A stretch of DNA of 27,982 bases from Bacillota bacterium (GCA_023459795.1 JAEWSP010000005.1:1-27982); one strand, 5' to 3'. Shown: positions 16,510 to 25,435, counted from the first letter of the stretch. Notes: generated by a model not told the origin, from the sequence alone. Translations and numbers: made by a program.

Positions 16510-16512
16510 GGT

Positions 16513-17643
16513 TCAGCTCCTTTCCTTGATCGTGCAGAGAAGGGATTTCAGGATCTCGAGGAACTGTTCTCCCTGCTTTATGTCTTCCCTTCCGGAGAAG
16601 GAAAGGCGGATTGAATTGCTGCTGACGACGTCGTCGTATCCGGCCGCGGAAAGAACATAGCTCTTCCCCGGCTGGTGAGCGGAGCAGGCAGACTTGGTGG
16701 AGACATATACCCCCTTCGATGAGAGGGCTTCGGCAATAACGGAGCCTTTATGCTTGAGCAATGCGAAGTTCAGCAGGAAAGGAGATCCGTTCTTCGGCGT
16801 AGTAATAACAACCTCTTCGATCTTGCTAAGCTCGGTTCTAAGATAATCATTCAGCTTCTTGGCGTTTTCAGAACGTTCAGGCATGCTCTTCATCGTAAGC
16901 CGGAGTGCAGTAGCAAGAGCGCAGTCCTCCGGAACGGTTTCGGTTCCGGAACGGAGACCGAATTCCTGTCCCCCGCCATCGATAAGAGGGTCGATCTGGA
17001 CCTTCTTCTTCTTGACGAGGACGCCGGATCCCTTCACGCTTCCGATCTTATGTCCGGAGAAAGTCATGAGGTCGTAATACTCCGGATCAAGAGGAAGCTT
17101 TCCGATGGCCTGGGTGCCGTCGACATGAAGGACAGCCCGGGAGAGCTTATGGACCATTGCGTAGACCTTCTTCGTATCGAAGCAGTATCCGACTTCGTTG
17201 TTCACAGCCATCACGGAGACCAAGGACGTCTTGCTGTCCAGCTCCTTCTCCAAGGCATCGAAGTCCAGATTCCCGTCTTTGTCGTAACCGATATAGACGA
17301 CACGGAATCCTTCTTTTTCCAGGGCGTGGAAGACTTCCAAAACCGAGGGGTGTTCCCCTTTGGTAGTGATGATTTTGTCTGCCCAGCTATGGTTGTGGTA
17401 GGCAACTCCCTTGATTGCGAAGTTGTTCCCTTCCGAGGCACCGGAATCGAAGATGACCTCCTCCGGGTCGACCGAAAGATAGCGGGCGACCTGGTTCCTG
17501 GCCTTGGTCAGGTAGCTGTCGGCATCGTTTCCGAGGGTATGGTTGGCGGAAGCATTGGCAAAATGGTCACGGCTGACCGAAACGAAAGTATCCAAGGCCT
17601 CATCATAAGGCTTAGTTGTACTGGCGCAATCAAAATAGATCAT
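16513..17643 (-). CDS. Cysteine desulfurase (NifS/IscS family) dedicated to ThiI
   Basis: The protein has 376 residues. YFDCASTTKP is the usual N-terminus. His98 stacks on PLP (TTKGEHPSV), SGHK carries the PLP-binding Lys199, and GGGQEFGLRSGTE forms the next conserved loop. STKSACSA carries the persulfide Cys320. It removes sulfur from cysteine and hands it on, most likely to ThiI encoded 3 bp downstream, as NifZ does in Bacillus. It begins 15 bp after ezrA. Function is well supported; which NifS subtype it is remains an inference from the neighbourhood. Confidence 0.93.
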   Translation of the reverse strand: MIYFDCASTTKPYDEALDTFVSVSRDHFANASANHTLGNDADSYLTKARNQVARYLSVDPEEVIFDSGASEGNNFAIKGVAYHNHSWADKIITTKGEHPSVLEVFHALEKEGFRVVYIGYDKDGNLDFDALEKELDSKTSLVSVMAVNNEVGYCFDTKKVYAMVHKLSRAVLHVDGTQAIGKLPLDPEYYDLMTFSGHKIGSVKGSGVLVKKKKVQIDPLIDGGGQEFGLRSGTETVPEDCALATALRLTMKSMPERSENAKKLNDYLRTELSKIEEVVITTPKNGSPFLLNFALLKHKGSVIAEALSSKGVYVSTKSACSAHQPGKSYVLSAAGYDDVVSSNSIRLSFSGREDIKQGEQFLEILKSLLCTIKERS

Positions 17644-17658
17644 ATTTCATTCTCGATT

Positions 17659-19416
17659 CTAGCTGACAGTTGACTGGGAAGCAGTATTGCTCTGGCGGGA
17701 CGAGAAGGTCCTGACGACCTGGACCGCAGCAGACTGTGCCCTGTCGAAGTCGCCTTCCAGGAATGCCTTCTCGGCGACATCCAGCATCGGGTGGGAGTCG
17801 ACATAGTCGACCCTATAGGCATTCGCATATAGGATTGCGGCTTCTGCCTTCTCGCACTCCTCTTCCTTGCGGTCGATCTCCTGTATCAGGGCATCGGCTT
17901 TTTCCTGGAAGGGAACAAAGAGGGTCTTTGCCTGGACGGTATCTACCGGCTGAGTCAGGACGATGTGATCAAGCGACACAATTGTGTCGTAGACTTCCTG
18001 GAAGCGGGCATCCAGAACCTTCGTATATGCCTGGACGGCGATCTGGACGGTGACCTTGTACTGTGCCTTCTTCAGCTTCAGGTAGTAATCCCGTAAGGCG
18101 AGGAAGAGATCCTGGCTGTCTTTCTTGAGTCCGCTAAGATAGTCGGAATACTCCTTCATCGTCTCCGTCACCTTCTTGATCTCATGCTTCATGGAGGTGA
18201 TCTTGGTCATGATCAGGGAATATGGCTGCTTGTTGCCGGCATCGACATAGGAATCCAGTTCCCGTTTCAGGTAACCGATAGCTTCGATGTCGTTCTTGAG
18301 GGCAATCATCTGGTTCACGTACTTGATGTCGAGGACGAATGTCTTCTGGTAATCCGGAAGCTCGTTCATATAAGTGGCATAGGACTTTTCCAGTGCGAAG
18401 GAGGAGTAGGAGATCGTCTCCTGGTTTTCCAGGAAAGCCAGCTTCGCCTTCTTCTCTTCTTCGAACTTCAGGGTCATATCCGTAATCCCGGACTGGATTT
18501 CTCCCAGCTCTGCAGAGACTCCGCTGATATCCAGGACATAAAGCTTCTGCTTGACCTTATAAAGACGGTCATTCATCTCTTCGATGGTCTGCGGAACCTT
18601 CAGGAAATCCAGGGTATAGCCTTCCTTGGTAAGCTGCTCGAAATAGGTATTCAGATCGCTGATCTTCTGGGGGATGACTGCATTGGCAAGGGTTTCGAGA
18701 GCCGGAAGGTCGTTCATGACGGAAAGGACGGCAGTCAGGATCTTGTCGAGTTCCGGAAGCAGTGCTTTGGCTTCCTTGAACTTGGCTTCATCCGTAAGCT
18801 TGTCATACTTGCTGAAGGTCTTGTCGGCTTCCAGGAAGATGACATCGAAGGGCTTTGCAAGAGGACGGAGTTCGTTGATATTGGTGTTGTAGAACTCCTT
18901 GATCTTCCTGTATTTCTCCTTGTCGGAAAGAGGTGCTTCCCTGGTATCCGTATCATCCCTTAGAAGGGAAGTAAGATCTTCGGAGAACCCGGAGACCGCC
19001 TTGATGAACTCCTTGATGTCGATATCATCCTGCCGGATGACTTCCTTGGCATCCTTGTACTGCTTGTGGTTCAGAAGCTGGGACAGGGAAAGCAGGGATA
19101 GAGACATATTCTTGTCTCTCTTCCCGATCAGTTCCTGGTACTGCTTGCTTCTCTCGTCATAGAGGATGCTGTAGTTGTTGTTGAACTTCCCCAGCGATTT
19201 CAGCCGGTCGACCATGACCTTGCAGTCGCTTGTAAGCTGGGTATGGAAATAATCATACTGGTTCTTCAGATCGACGTATCTTCTCTTGGCATGCTTATGG
19301 GAAATAAGGATAAAGGAAAAGAAAGCCAGGACAAGCCCGACTGGAATGACCGTGCAGAGGACGATGATGATTGTCGTTGAAACAGAACTCAGAAAAGGAA
19401 TTTTTACTATTGGCAT
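17659..19416 (-). CDS. ezrA: Septation ring formation regulator EzrA
   Basis: The 585-residue protein has one N-terminal membrane segment (about residues 9-36) followed by a long, almost purely alpha-helical, coiled-coil cytoplasmic region, matching EzrA in length and architecture. EzrA is a spectrin-like membrane protein that restrains FtsZ ring assembly. The assignment rests heavily on context: ezrA, cysteine desulfurase and thiI are neighbours in many Bacillota. The ATG (19414-19416) follows GGGAGGG; a GTG five codons earlier would contain that site. Overall identity to known EzrA was not measured, so a divergent member is possible. Confidence 0.85.
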   Translation of the reverse strand: MPIVKIPFLSSVSTTIIIVLCTVIPVGLVLAFFSFILISHKHAKRRYVDLKNQYDYFHTQLTSDCKVMVDRLKSLGKFNNNYSILYDERSKQYQELIGKRDKNMSLSLLSLSQLLNHKQYKDAKEVIRQDDIDIKEFIKAVSGFSEDLTSLLRDDTDTREAPLSDKEKYRKIKEFYNTNINELRPLAKPFDVIFLEADKTFSKYDKLTDEAKFKEAKALLPELDKILTAVLSVMNDLPALETLANAVIPQKISDLNTYFEQLTKEGYTLDFLKVPQTIEEMNDRLYKVKQKLYVLDISGVSAELGEIQSGITDMTLKFEEEKKAKLAFLENQETISYSSFALEKSYATYMNELPDYQKTFVLDIKYVNQMIALKNDIEAIGYLKRELDSYVDAGNKQPYSLIMTKITSMKHEIKKVTETMKEYSDYLSGLKKDSQDLFLALRDYYLKLKKAQYKVTVQIAVQAYTKVLDARFQEVYDTIVSLDHIVLTQPVDTVQAKTLFVPFQEKADALIQEIDRKEEECEKAEAAILYANAYRVDYVDSHPMLDVAEKAFLEGDFDRAQSAAVQVVRTFSSRQSNTASQSTVS

Positions 19417-19436
19417 GTTCTTCCCTCCCACTTAAA

Positions 19437-19465
19437 AGTATAGGCCAGTGGAAACCTCATAGGAA
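19437..19465 (-). promoter_or_regulatory. Possible promoter of the ezrA–desulfurase–thiI operon
   Basis: TATACT (19437-19442, minus strand) lies 20 bp before the ezrA start. A weak -35, TTCCTA (19460-19465), sits 17 bases upstream. The -10 is good, the -35 poor. Confidence 0.35.
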
Positions 19466-19466
19466 T

Positions 19467-19498
19467 AGGAAAGCGGTGGTCTAGCCACCGCTTTTCCT
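19467..19498 (-). terminator. Strong hairpin between the LacI-family gene and ezrA
   Basis: A stem of about 12 bp (GGAAAGCGGTGG with CCACCGCTTTTCC, one bulge) and a TCTAG loop lie directly after the LacI-family stop codon. The U-tract is short and interrupted, so termination may be partial. Confidence 0.55.
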
Positions 19499-19500
19499 AC

Positions 19501-20544
19501 CTAAAGAGTCGTCTTTCTCTTATTGTAAGTGGCACGGATGCGCATCGTCTTGTTCGTAAGGGAATTCGGATCCTCCATAAGCTTCGTCAGCATACGGACG
19601 GCAATGGAGCCGACCTTGAACATATCGATGCTGAAGGAAGAGATTTCCGGACGGATGATGTAGGAATACTTGGTTCCGATTTCGGCCAGTACCTGGACAT
19701 CTTCCGGAATCCGGAGATTGGCTTCGTGGGCGGCGTTGACGACAGCGGCTGCAAGAGAGTCACGCGGGGCAACGAAGTATCCCTTCTTGTGTGTCTTGAA
19801 GTATTCCTTCATGGCACCATAGACGATGGCATAGGAATCGTTCGTGTCGAAGAGTTTGATGTTCTTGCCGTTCGCCTTGCCGAATTCGAGAAGTCCGTCG
19901 CGGATATCATCGCTGATCTTTCCGTCGTTGACGACATTGAGGATCGTGACATCGTCATTGCCGGCAAGGAGATGTTCCTTGACGACATCCATGACCGGGT
20001 CCTTGTATTCGAGCTGGATGGAACCAAGGGCTTCGCCGGTGATGTCCTTGCCGATAGCGATAAGCGGGATGTGGTACTTGGCAATGGAATTGATTTCATC
20101 GGTTCCGAGTTCGTCGTCGAAGATGACAGCGCCATCGACATGGCTCATGATCAGGTTCTCGATGACCTTGGCAGCATCTTCCTTCGTTCTCTTCGTGATG
20201 AAGATGGAAGAGATGTAGCCGTAGATCTTGGCGACATCGATCATACCGTCAAGCATGTTGGCGATATAGACATAGCCGGTCGACGGGATCATGATACCGA
20301 TATTGGTGGATTTGCTCGAGGCAAGACCCTGGGCAAGAGCCGAAGGCTTGTAGCCAAGCTTGTTGATGGCATCCTTGACCTTCTTCTCCGTCTCCGGGCG
20401 GACATGGATGGCCTTGTGGGTATCATCCTTATCCATATTGATGACACGGCTTACGGTAGCGAGGGAAACGCCAGCAACCTTGGCAACTTCGTAAATCGTG
20501 ACACGGTCCTTGTAGAGATTCTTGTTCTTATCATCATCCATCAT
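19501..20544 (-). CDS. LacI/GalR-family transcriptional regulator (CcpA-like)
   Basis: The 347-residue protein has an N-terminal LacI helix-turn-helix (about 15-36: TIYEVAKVAGVSLATVSRVI) and a hinge helix ending GYKPSALAQGLAS. A periplasmic-binding-protein-like effector domain begins NIGIMIP. The C-terminal IRPEISSFSIDMFKVGSIAV segment is standard. Such proteins bind palindromes with a central CG and respond to sugars or, for CcpA, to HPr-Ser-P. Its own promoter contains a perfect operator-like palindrome in the spacer, so autoregulation is likely. A strong GGAAGGAGG site precedes the ATG. Whether it is the global CcpA or a local sugar regulator cannot be told from the sequence. Confidence 0.88.
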   Translation of the reverse strand: MMDDDKNKNLYKDRVTIYEVAKVAGVSLATVSRVINMDKDDTHKAIHVRPETEKKVKDAINKLGYKPSALAQGLASSKSTNIGIMIPSTGYVYIANMLDGMIDVAKIYGYISSIFITKRTKEDAAKVIENLIMSHVDGAVIFDDELGTDEINSIAKYHIPLIAIGKDITGEALGSIQLEYKDPVMDVVKEHLLAGNDDVTILNVVNDGKISDDIRDGLLEFGKANGKNIKLFDTNDSYAIVYGAMKEYFKTHKKGYFVAPRDSLAAAVVNAAHEANLRIPEDVQVLAEIGTKYSYIIRPEISSFSIDMFKVGSIAVRMLTKLMEDPNSLTNKTMRIRATYNKRKTTL

Positions 20545-20583
20545 ACGGTAGCCTCCTTCCAGGCTTATGCCTAAACTATGAAA

Positions 20584-20612
20584 AGTATAGTGAAAATCGT
20601 TTTCATAGTCAA
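20584..20612 (-). promoter_or_regulatory. Promoter with embedded LacI-type operator
   Basis: Minus strand: TTGACT (20607-20612), 17 bases, TATACT (20584-20589). The spacer is filled by the perfect inverted repeat TGAAAA-TCG-TTTTCA (20591-20605), the form of a LacI-family operator. Repressor bound there would block RNA polymerase. A second perfect palindrome, AGTTTC-GT-GAAACT, lies at 20630-20643, just upstream of the -35. The rest of 20644-20787 is very AT-rich with no gene I can support. Confidence 0.7.
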
Positions 20613-20787
20613 TTGAAAACCCTTACGCTAGTTTCGTGAAACTTCGCTTACATTTGTAAAAAATTATATGTTTATTTATGTTTTTTCATAATTATAGGCA
20701 TTTTCTTTGTTTCACGTTGTTACAAATGAAAAGAAAAAATATTTTTTCATTGCTTCCTTTGCTCCTATTCAAAAACGCCAATAGAAC

Positions 20788-20815
20788 AAAAAAGCCTGCG
20801 GATTGCTCCGCAGGC
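20788..20815 (-). terminator. Rho-independent terminator of rubrerythrin
   Basis: GCCTGCGGA and TCCGCAGGC form a 9-bp stem (20794-20815) with a 4-base loop, followed on the minus strand by six T (20788-20793). It lies 17 bp after the rubrerythrin stop. Confidence 0.9.
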
Positions 20816-20831
20816 AAAGGTTTGCTTTCTT

Positions 20832-21374
20832 CTAGTAGTTCATCGCTTCCGGAACGAAGGAGTTCTTGTGTCCGCAGATAGGGCAGACAGAAGGGGCCTT
20901 AGGTCCGACATGGACGTGTCCGCAGAAGACACACTTCCAGACGACAAGGACACCTTCCTTGAGAACGACCTGGTTCTGCTTCAGGGATTCCAGCATCTGC
21001 TTATAACGCTTCTCGTGGCGTGCTTCGACAGCAGATACAAGTTCGAACTTGGCAGCGATCTCCGGGAAGCCTTCTTCCCTGGCGACCTTGGCGAATTCCG
21101 GATACATCTCTGTATTCTCGTAATGTTCTCCGGTAGCAGCATCCGTGATATTGGTTGCGGTATCCGGGACGCTTCCGCCGTGCAGGTACTTGAACCAGAG
21201 TTCGGCATGTTCGTCTTCGTTCTTGCTGGTCTCCAGGAAGAGATCGGCAAAGGACGTCCATCCTTCCTTCTTGGCGACAGAAGCATAGTAGGCATACTTC
21301 GTATGGGCCTGGCTCTCCCCGGCAAAGGCAGCCTGAAGATTCTTCTCCGTCTGTGTTCCTTCTAGTTTTTTCAT
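20832..21374 (-). CDS. Rubrerythrin
   Basis: The protein has 180 residues. A four-helix diiron domain shows AGESQAHTKY (Glu20), NEDEHAELW (Glu53, His56) and VEARHEKRY (Glu117, His120). A C-terminal rubredoxin-type site has C148-xx-C151 and C164-xx-C167 (CVFCGH / CPICGH). It reduces hydrogen peroxide in the cytoplasm of anaerobes using electrons passed through the rubredoxin centre. The ATG at 21372-21374 directly follows AGGAGGG; an upstream ATG at 21434 is unlikely because it lies in the promoter. It is monocistronic. Confidence 0.95.
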   Translation of the reverse strand: MKKLEGTQTEKNLQAAFAGESQAHTKYAYYASVAKKEGWTSFADLFLETSKNEDEHAELWFKYLHGGSVPDTATNITDAATGEHYENTEMYPEFAKVAREEGFPEIAAKFELVSAVEARHEKRYKQMLESLKQNQVVLKEGVLVVWKCVFCGHVHVGPKAPSVCPICGHKNSFVPEAMNY

Positions 21375-21404
21375 AGATCCCTCCTGAACCTTTAGTTCTC
21401 TATC

Positions 21405-21434
21405 ATTATATGAAATATCAGAGGGAAAGTGCAA
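21405..21434 (-). promoter_or_regulatory. Promoter of rubrerythrin
   Basis: Minus strand: TTGCAC (21429-21434), 18 bases, TATAAT (21405-21410). It lies 31 bp before the start codon. No clear PerR box overlaps it. Confidence 0.65.
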
Positions 21435-21510
21435 AGGACGCTCAGGATTTGACCGGATACCCCTTTTACCGCCTTCTCCTATTGCTTTGTGCTAACCTTA
21501 TTATGTACTT

Positions 21511-23325
21511 ATGGAAAATATCAAAACAAACAGCGAGAGGAACCAGGAACAAAAGAACTTCCACCTCCTCTCTTATACAAAGCCTTACCGGCTTTGTTTT
21601 ATCCTTGCCGTATGCTTCATCCTTCTGGAATGCGGGTTGGAAATAAGCGTTCCTTATCTCTCCAACCTTCTCCTCAAGAACGGGCTGGAACAGACCCTGA
21701 ACGAAGAAGGGACTGCCGTCATCGGCTATACGATGGACAAGGGATATGTCTTCTCTATCGCCCTTGTCATGATCGGATTCGCTCTTGTCGCCATGGCCCT
21801 CGGTTTCTTCACCGCCAAGTTCACTGCCAAGGTCGGAAGAGGCCTAGGATATGAACTGAGGCAGGAGGAATACAGGAAGATCCTGGATTTCTCCTTCACG
21901 AACCTGGACGACTTCCGTCTCAACTCCCTCGTCACCCGGATGACGAACGATGTCCAGATCATCAGCGATACCTTCTGCCAGGTCCTAAGGCCGCTGTTAA
22001 GGGCTCCTTTCCAGCTTACCTTCTGTGTCGTCTTCGCACTCCTGATGTCGAGGCAGCTCAGCATCGTCTTTGCCGTTACGGTTCCGCTTCTTGCCATCCT
22101 TCTTGGAACCGTCCTCCTCCTAAGCCGTCCGCTCTTCGCCAAGCTCCAGACATCCCTGGACCATGTCAACAGGACGACACAGGAATCCCTGGTTGCCATG
22201 AAGCTGATCCGTTCCAATGCCAAGAAGGACTATGAGATCGAGAAATTCGCTTCCGTCGACAAGGAGGCGAAGGATATCGGAAACAGGGCACTAGGGATCA
22301 ATGCCACCAATATGGCTGCCATCCAGCTCATGACCTACCTCTCCGTACTGGGAATCCTCTTCTTCGGAGGAAGGTTCGCTATCACGAACAAGGATGCCGT
22401 CATGATCATCAATATGTCCTCGTTCCTAGATTATGTCATGCAGATGATGGCCTCTTTGACGATGCTTTCCGGTGTCTTCATGTCCTTTACAAGAGCACAG
22501 GCCAGCTCCCTGCGTCTAAGAGAAGTCTTTACGGCCAGAAGCGAGATCCTGGATAAGAAAGACAGTTCCCTGAAGGTAAGGAACGGATCCGTAAAGTTCG
22601 AGAACGTCTCCTTCAAGTACAAGAAGGAAGCCAAGGAGAATGTTCTTTCCGACATCTCCTTCTTTGCAAAGGACGGAGAATTCCTGGGGATTGTCGGAGA
22701 GACAGGCTCCTCGAAATCGACTCTTGTTTCCTTGATCGATAGGTTCTACGACCCAAACGAAGGAAAAATCCTTATCGGCGGAAACGACATCAAGAATTAC
22801 TCCCTCTATTCCTTAAGGGACAAGATTGCCATCTCCTTCCAGTCCGCCCGCCTCTTCTCCGGAACTGTTAGAGACAACCTGAAGTGGGGTAATCCGGATG
22901 CCAGTGAAGAAGATATCGAAGAAGCCTGTAATATTGCCTGCTGCAGCGACTTTATCAAAAATCAGCTTCCTAATGGTTTAGATACGATGTTAGGACAGAC
23001 CGGATCGAATGTCTCCGGCGGGCAGAGACAGCGTCTCTGCATCGCCAGAGCTGTTCTGAAGAAGCCGGAGATCCTGATCCTGGACGACTCCTTCTCCGCT
23101 CTTGACCGCCTTACGGAAGCCGCCCTTAAGGAAAACCTCAGGACCAGGCTTCCCCGTATGACACTGATCGTCATCTCCCAGAAGGTCAGCACGATTGAGA
23201 AAGCAGACCATATCCTGGTTCTGAAGGACGGGAAGATACACGGCTACGGAACAAGCGACGAACTGAGAGAGAGCGACTCCATCTACCATGAAATCTATGA
23301 AATCCAGAAGGAGGGAAGCAGATAG
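21511..23325 (+). CDS. ABC exporter half-transporter with degenerate nucleotide-binding domain (BmrC/TM287-like)
   Basis: The 604-residue protein has six membrane helices (about 25-320) and an ATPase domain (about 360-600). The signature VSGGQ (501-505) is intact, but three catalytic features deviate. Walker A reads GETGSSKST (396-404), the residue after Walker B is Asp526 instead of Glu, and the switch His is Gln557 (ISQKVSTI). This is the inactive-site partner pattern of heterodimeric exporters, which pump lipids or drugs. It is followed 1 bp later by its catalytic partner. No Shine-Dalgarno precedes the ATG; TATTAT (21499-21504) lies six bases upstream, so a leaderless mRNA is possible. 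Confidence 0.9.
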   Translation: MENIKTNSERNQEQKNFHLLSYTKPYRLCFILAVCFILLECGLEISVPYLSNLLLKNGLEQTLNEEGTAVIGYTMDKGYVFSIALVMIGFALVAMALGFFTAKFTAKVGRGLGYELRQEEYRKILDFSFTNLDDFRLNSLVTRMTNDVQIISDTFCQVLRPLLRAPFQLTFCVVFALLMSRQLSIVFAVTVPLLAILLGTVLLLSRPLFAKLQTSLDHVNRTTQESLVAMKLIRSNAKKDYEIEKFASVDKEAKDIGNRALGINATNMAAIQLMTYLSVLGILFFGGRFAITNKDAVMIINMSSFLDYVMQMMASLTMLSGVFMSFTRAQASSLRLREVFTARSEILDKKDSSLKVRNGSVKFENVSFKYKKEAKENVLSDISFFAKDGEFLGIVGETGSSKSTLVSLIDRFYDPNEGKILIGGNDIKNYSLYSLRDKIAISFQSARLFSGTVRDNLKWGNPDASEEDIEEACNIACCSDFIKNQLPNGLDTMLGQTGSNVSGGQRQRLCIARAVLKKPEILILDDSFSALDRLTEAALKENLRTRLPRMTLIVISQKVSTIEKADHILVLKDGKIHGYGTSDELRESDSIYHEIYEIQKEGSR

Positions 23326-23326
23326 T

Positions 23327-25192
23327 ATGGAAAAAAGAAAGAACGGTTTTTCCTCTTTTGCTACCTTGAAGAGACTGCTCTCCTATTTTAGGGGAGTCCG
23401 TCTTTTCCTTCTGATCCTGGTCGTCTTCCTCGTCGTCTGGACATCGCTTGCCAATATCCTCTCCACCTTCTTCTCCAAGAACGTTTTAGGATACCTGGAG
23501 AACGGGATGGCGGATCTTCCCACTACCGAAGAAAGGCTTCTAGGCCTGGGGAAGGAAATCCTTCCTCTCCTGATCATTACGATGACCGGTGTAGCCTGCA
23601 ATCTCCTCTATACCCAGATCATGGTCCATCTGACCCAGGACATCCTTTACCGGATAAGAAGAGATCTCTTCCGGAAGATGCAGGTCCTTCCGATCTCCTA
23701 TTTCGATACCCATACCCACGGGAAGATCATGACCTATTTTACGAATGATGTCGATACGATCGTAACCGCCATGAACGACAGCTTCGCCAATATCCTTCTC
23801 TCCCTCTCCAACATCATCGGGACTCTGACCTGCATGGGGCTTCTCTGCACCCCGCTTTTCCTTTCCGTCCTTCCTCTTATCCTGTTCCTCTTCTTCTTCC
23901 TCTTCTTCAATACCAGGAGCACCAGGAAGTACTTCAAGAGACAGCAGGATGCCTTGGCGGAAGTCAATTCCAAGGTCGAAGAGGATATCTCCGGAGTCAA
24001 GGTGGAGAAAGCCTTCAACCATGAGGAAGCCTCCCTTGCCAATTTCGAGAAGAGCAACCGGAAGTGGAGGGAGAACAGCGAGAAAGCCTTCTTCCATACC
24101 CAGCTTGCCACCCCGGTCAATGTCTCGGTCAGCTATTTCAACTTTGCCCTGGCCGCCGTCCTTGGCTCCTATTTCCTGGTACAGGGAAAGATCAGCTTCG
24201 GATCCTTAGCCGTCTTCCTCGTCTTTACGAGAAGCGTCTGCCAGCCGTTCAACTTCTTCACGATCCACGCCAATGCGATCCTGACCTGCCTTGCCGGATC
24301 CGAGCGTATCTTCTCCTTCCTCGACGAGAAGGAGGAAGAGGACAAAGGAGAAGTGACCCTGGTCAGGACGGAAGAGACGAACAAGGATCTTTCTTCCTTC
24401 ACCTCCCGCTATGAGTGGGAGAAGAAGAAAGAGGACGGAAGCATAGAACGGATTCCTCTTATCGGAAAGATCGAATTCAAGGATGTCTCCTTCTCCTACC
24501 GGAAAGGCCATGAGATCCTGCACCATGTCTCCTTCACGGCTACCCCCGGAAAGAAGGTTGCCTTTGTCGGTTCTACCGGTGCCGGAAAGACGACGATCAT
24601 CTCTCTTCTTGCCAGGTTCTACAGGATCGACTCCGGAGAGATCCTCTACGACGGGATCCCGGTCGAGGAGATAAAGCTCGACTCTCTCCGCCGCGCCCTT
24701 TCCATGATCACCCAGGAATCCCATCTCTTCACCGGATCCATCGAAGACAACCTCCGCTATGTGCGGAGGCATTCCACTTCCAAGGAAGTGGAGGAAGCCG
24801 CTATGATGACCCATGCCGATTCCTTCATCCGGAGAACGCCCAGCGGTTACAGCACCATGCTTTACGATGACGGCGGAAACCTCAGCGAAGGCCAGAGACA
24901 GCTGCTCTCCATCACCAGGGCAAGCCTCAACCAGCCTCCGGTCATGATCCTCGATGAAGCAACCAGCAATATCGATACCCATTCCGAAGAGCTGATCCAG
25001 ACAGGCCTAAGGAATCTGATGAAGAACAAGACCGTCATCGAGATTGCCCACCGCCTAAGCACGATCCGGGACGCGGACGAGATCATCGTCCTCGACCATG
25101 GAACCGTGATCGAGCGGGGAAGGCAGGAAGAACTCCTCGCCAGAAAAGGCGCCTACTACGACCTCTATACCGGAAAGAAGGAACTCGCCTAG
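23327..25192 (+). CDS. ABC exporter half-transporter, catalytic partner (BmrD/TM288-like)
   Basis: The protein has 621 residues. Six membrane helices (about 20-320) are followed by an insertion (about 333-375, charged, EEEDKGEV) and an ATPase domain. Walker A GSTGAGKT (415-422), Walker B VMILDE with catalytic Glu544, and switch His575 are canonical, while the signature is LSEGQ (519-523) instead of LSGGQ. This complements the preceding protein so that one ATP site is active and one degenerate. AAGGAGG ends the upstream gene and serves the ATG at 23327; an in-frame ATG at 23288 would overlap it and is rejected. Substrate is unknown. No terminator is evident in the next 100 bp. Confidence 0.92.
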   Translation: MEKRKNGFSSFATLKRLLSYFRGVRLFLLILVVFLVVWTSLANILSTFFSKNVLGYLENGMADLPTTEERLLGLGKEILPLLIITMTGVACNLLYTQIMVHLTQDILYRIRRDLFRKMQVLPISYFDTHTHGKIMTYFTNDVDTIVTAMNDSFANILLSLSNIIGTLTCMGLLCTPLFLSVLPLILFLFFFLFFNTRSTRKYFKRQQDALAEVNSKVEEDISGVKVEKAFNHEEASLANFEKSNRKWRENSEKAFFHTQLATPVNVSVSYFNFALAAVLGSYFLVQGKISFGSLAVFLVFTRSVCQPFNFFTIHANAILTCLAGSERIFSFLDEKEEEDKGEVTLVRTEETNKDLSSFTSRYEWEKKKEDGSIERIPLIGKIEFKDVSFSYRKGHEILHHVSFTATPGKKVAFVGSTGAGKTTIISLLARFYRIDSGEILYDGIPVEEIKLDSLRRALSMITQESHLFTGSIEDNLRYVRRHSTSKEVEEAAMMTHADSFIRRTPSGYSTMLYDDGGNLSEGQRQLLSITRASLNQPPVMILDEATSNIDTHSEELIQTGLRNLMKNKTVIEIAHRLSTIRDADEIIVLDHGTVIERGRQEELLARKGAYYDLYTGKKELA

Positions 25193-25300
25193 TATTCCCA
25201 GTCCTAAAGAGTTAGTTTCCCTGTCTTGAATAAGAGCAGCAGTCTTTCCAATGGAGATTTCCTTATCCGGCTTTGTCCGAGTAATTTCAAGCGGCGGGAT

Positions 25301-25341
25301 TGGGGAACATTATGGGAGGATTCTATCCTTTTTGTTCCCCA
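25301..25341. repeat. 9-bp perfect inverted repeat in the intergenic region after the exporter
   Basis: TGGGGAACA (25301-25309) and TGTTCCCCA (25333-25341) are perfect inverse complements, enclosing a smaller AGGA/TCCT stem. There is no U-tract on either side, so it is not a typical terminator. It lies in the 270-bp gap 25193-25462, which holds no gene I can support. Confidence 0.45.
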
Positions 25342-25405
25342 AATAAAAGACGAAAAATAGCTTCGCTCTTTTCCTAACACCTGTAATAACTTCCCATTCT
25401 CTCCG

Positions 25406-25435
25406 TTTTCAAATAGAAGCATTACAGCTATAATA
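25406..25435 (+). promoter_or_regulatory. Probable promoter of the small membrane protein gene
   Basis: TTTTCA (25406-25411), 18 bases and a consensus TATAAT (25430-25435). It lies 27 bp before the ATG at 25463. Confidence 0.5.

Noticed and set aside
15256..17673. Long open frames on the plus strand opposite thiI and the cysteine desulfurase
   Set aside because: They mirror genes with clear catalytic motifs, have no ribosome binding sites and read as low-complexity Asp/Val/Leu/Gly sequence. They arise because the real genes seldom use codons whose complements are stops.
19726..20574. 282-codon frame opposite the LacI-family gene
   Set aside because: Antisense shadow; the sense frame has an unambiguous helix-turn-helix and promoter.
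20635..20728. Two inverted repeats (CGTGAAAC/GTTTCACG and CATTTGTAA/TTACAAATG)
   Set aside because: They cross instead of nesting and lie in very AT-rich sequence where chance matches are common.
20712..20750. 12-residue Phe-rich leader peptide (MKKYFFFSFVTT) on the minus strand
   Set aside because: It has a plausible ribosome binding site but lies after the rubrerythrin terminator and upstream of the LacI promoter, with no attenuator hairpins. Too little support.
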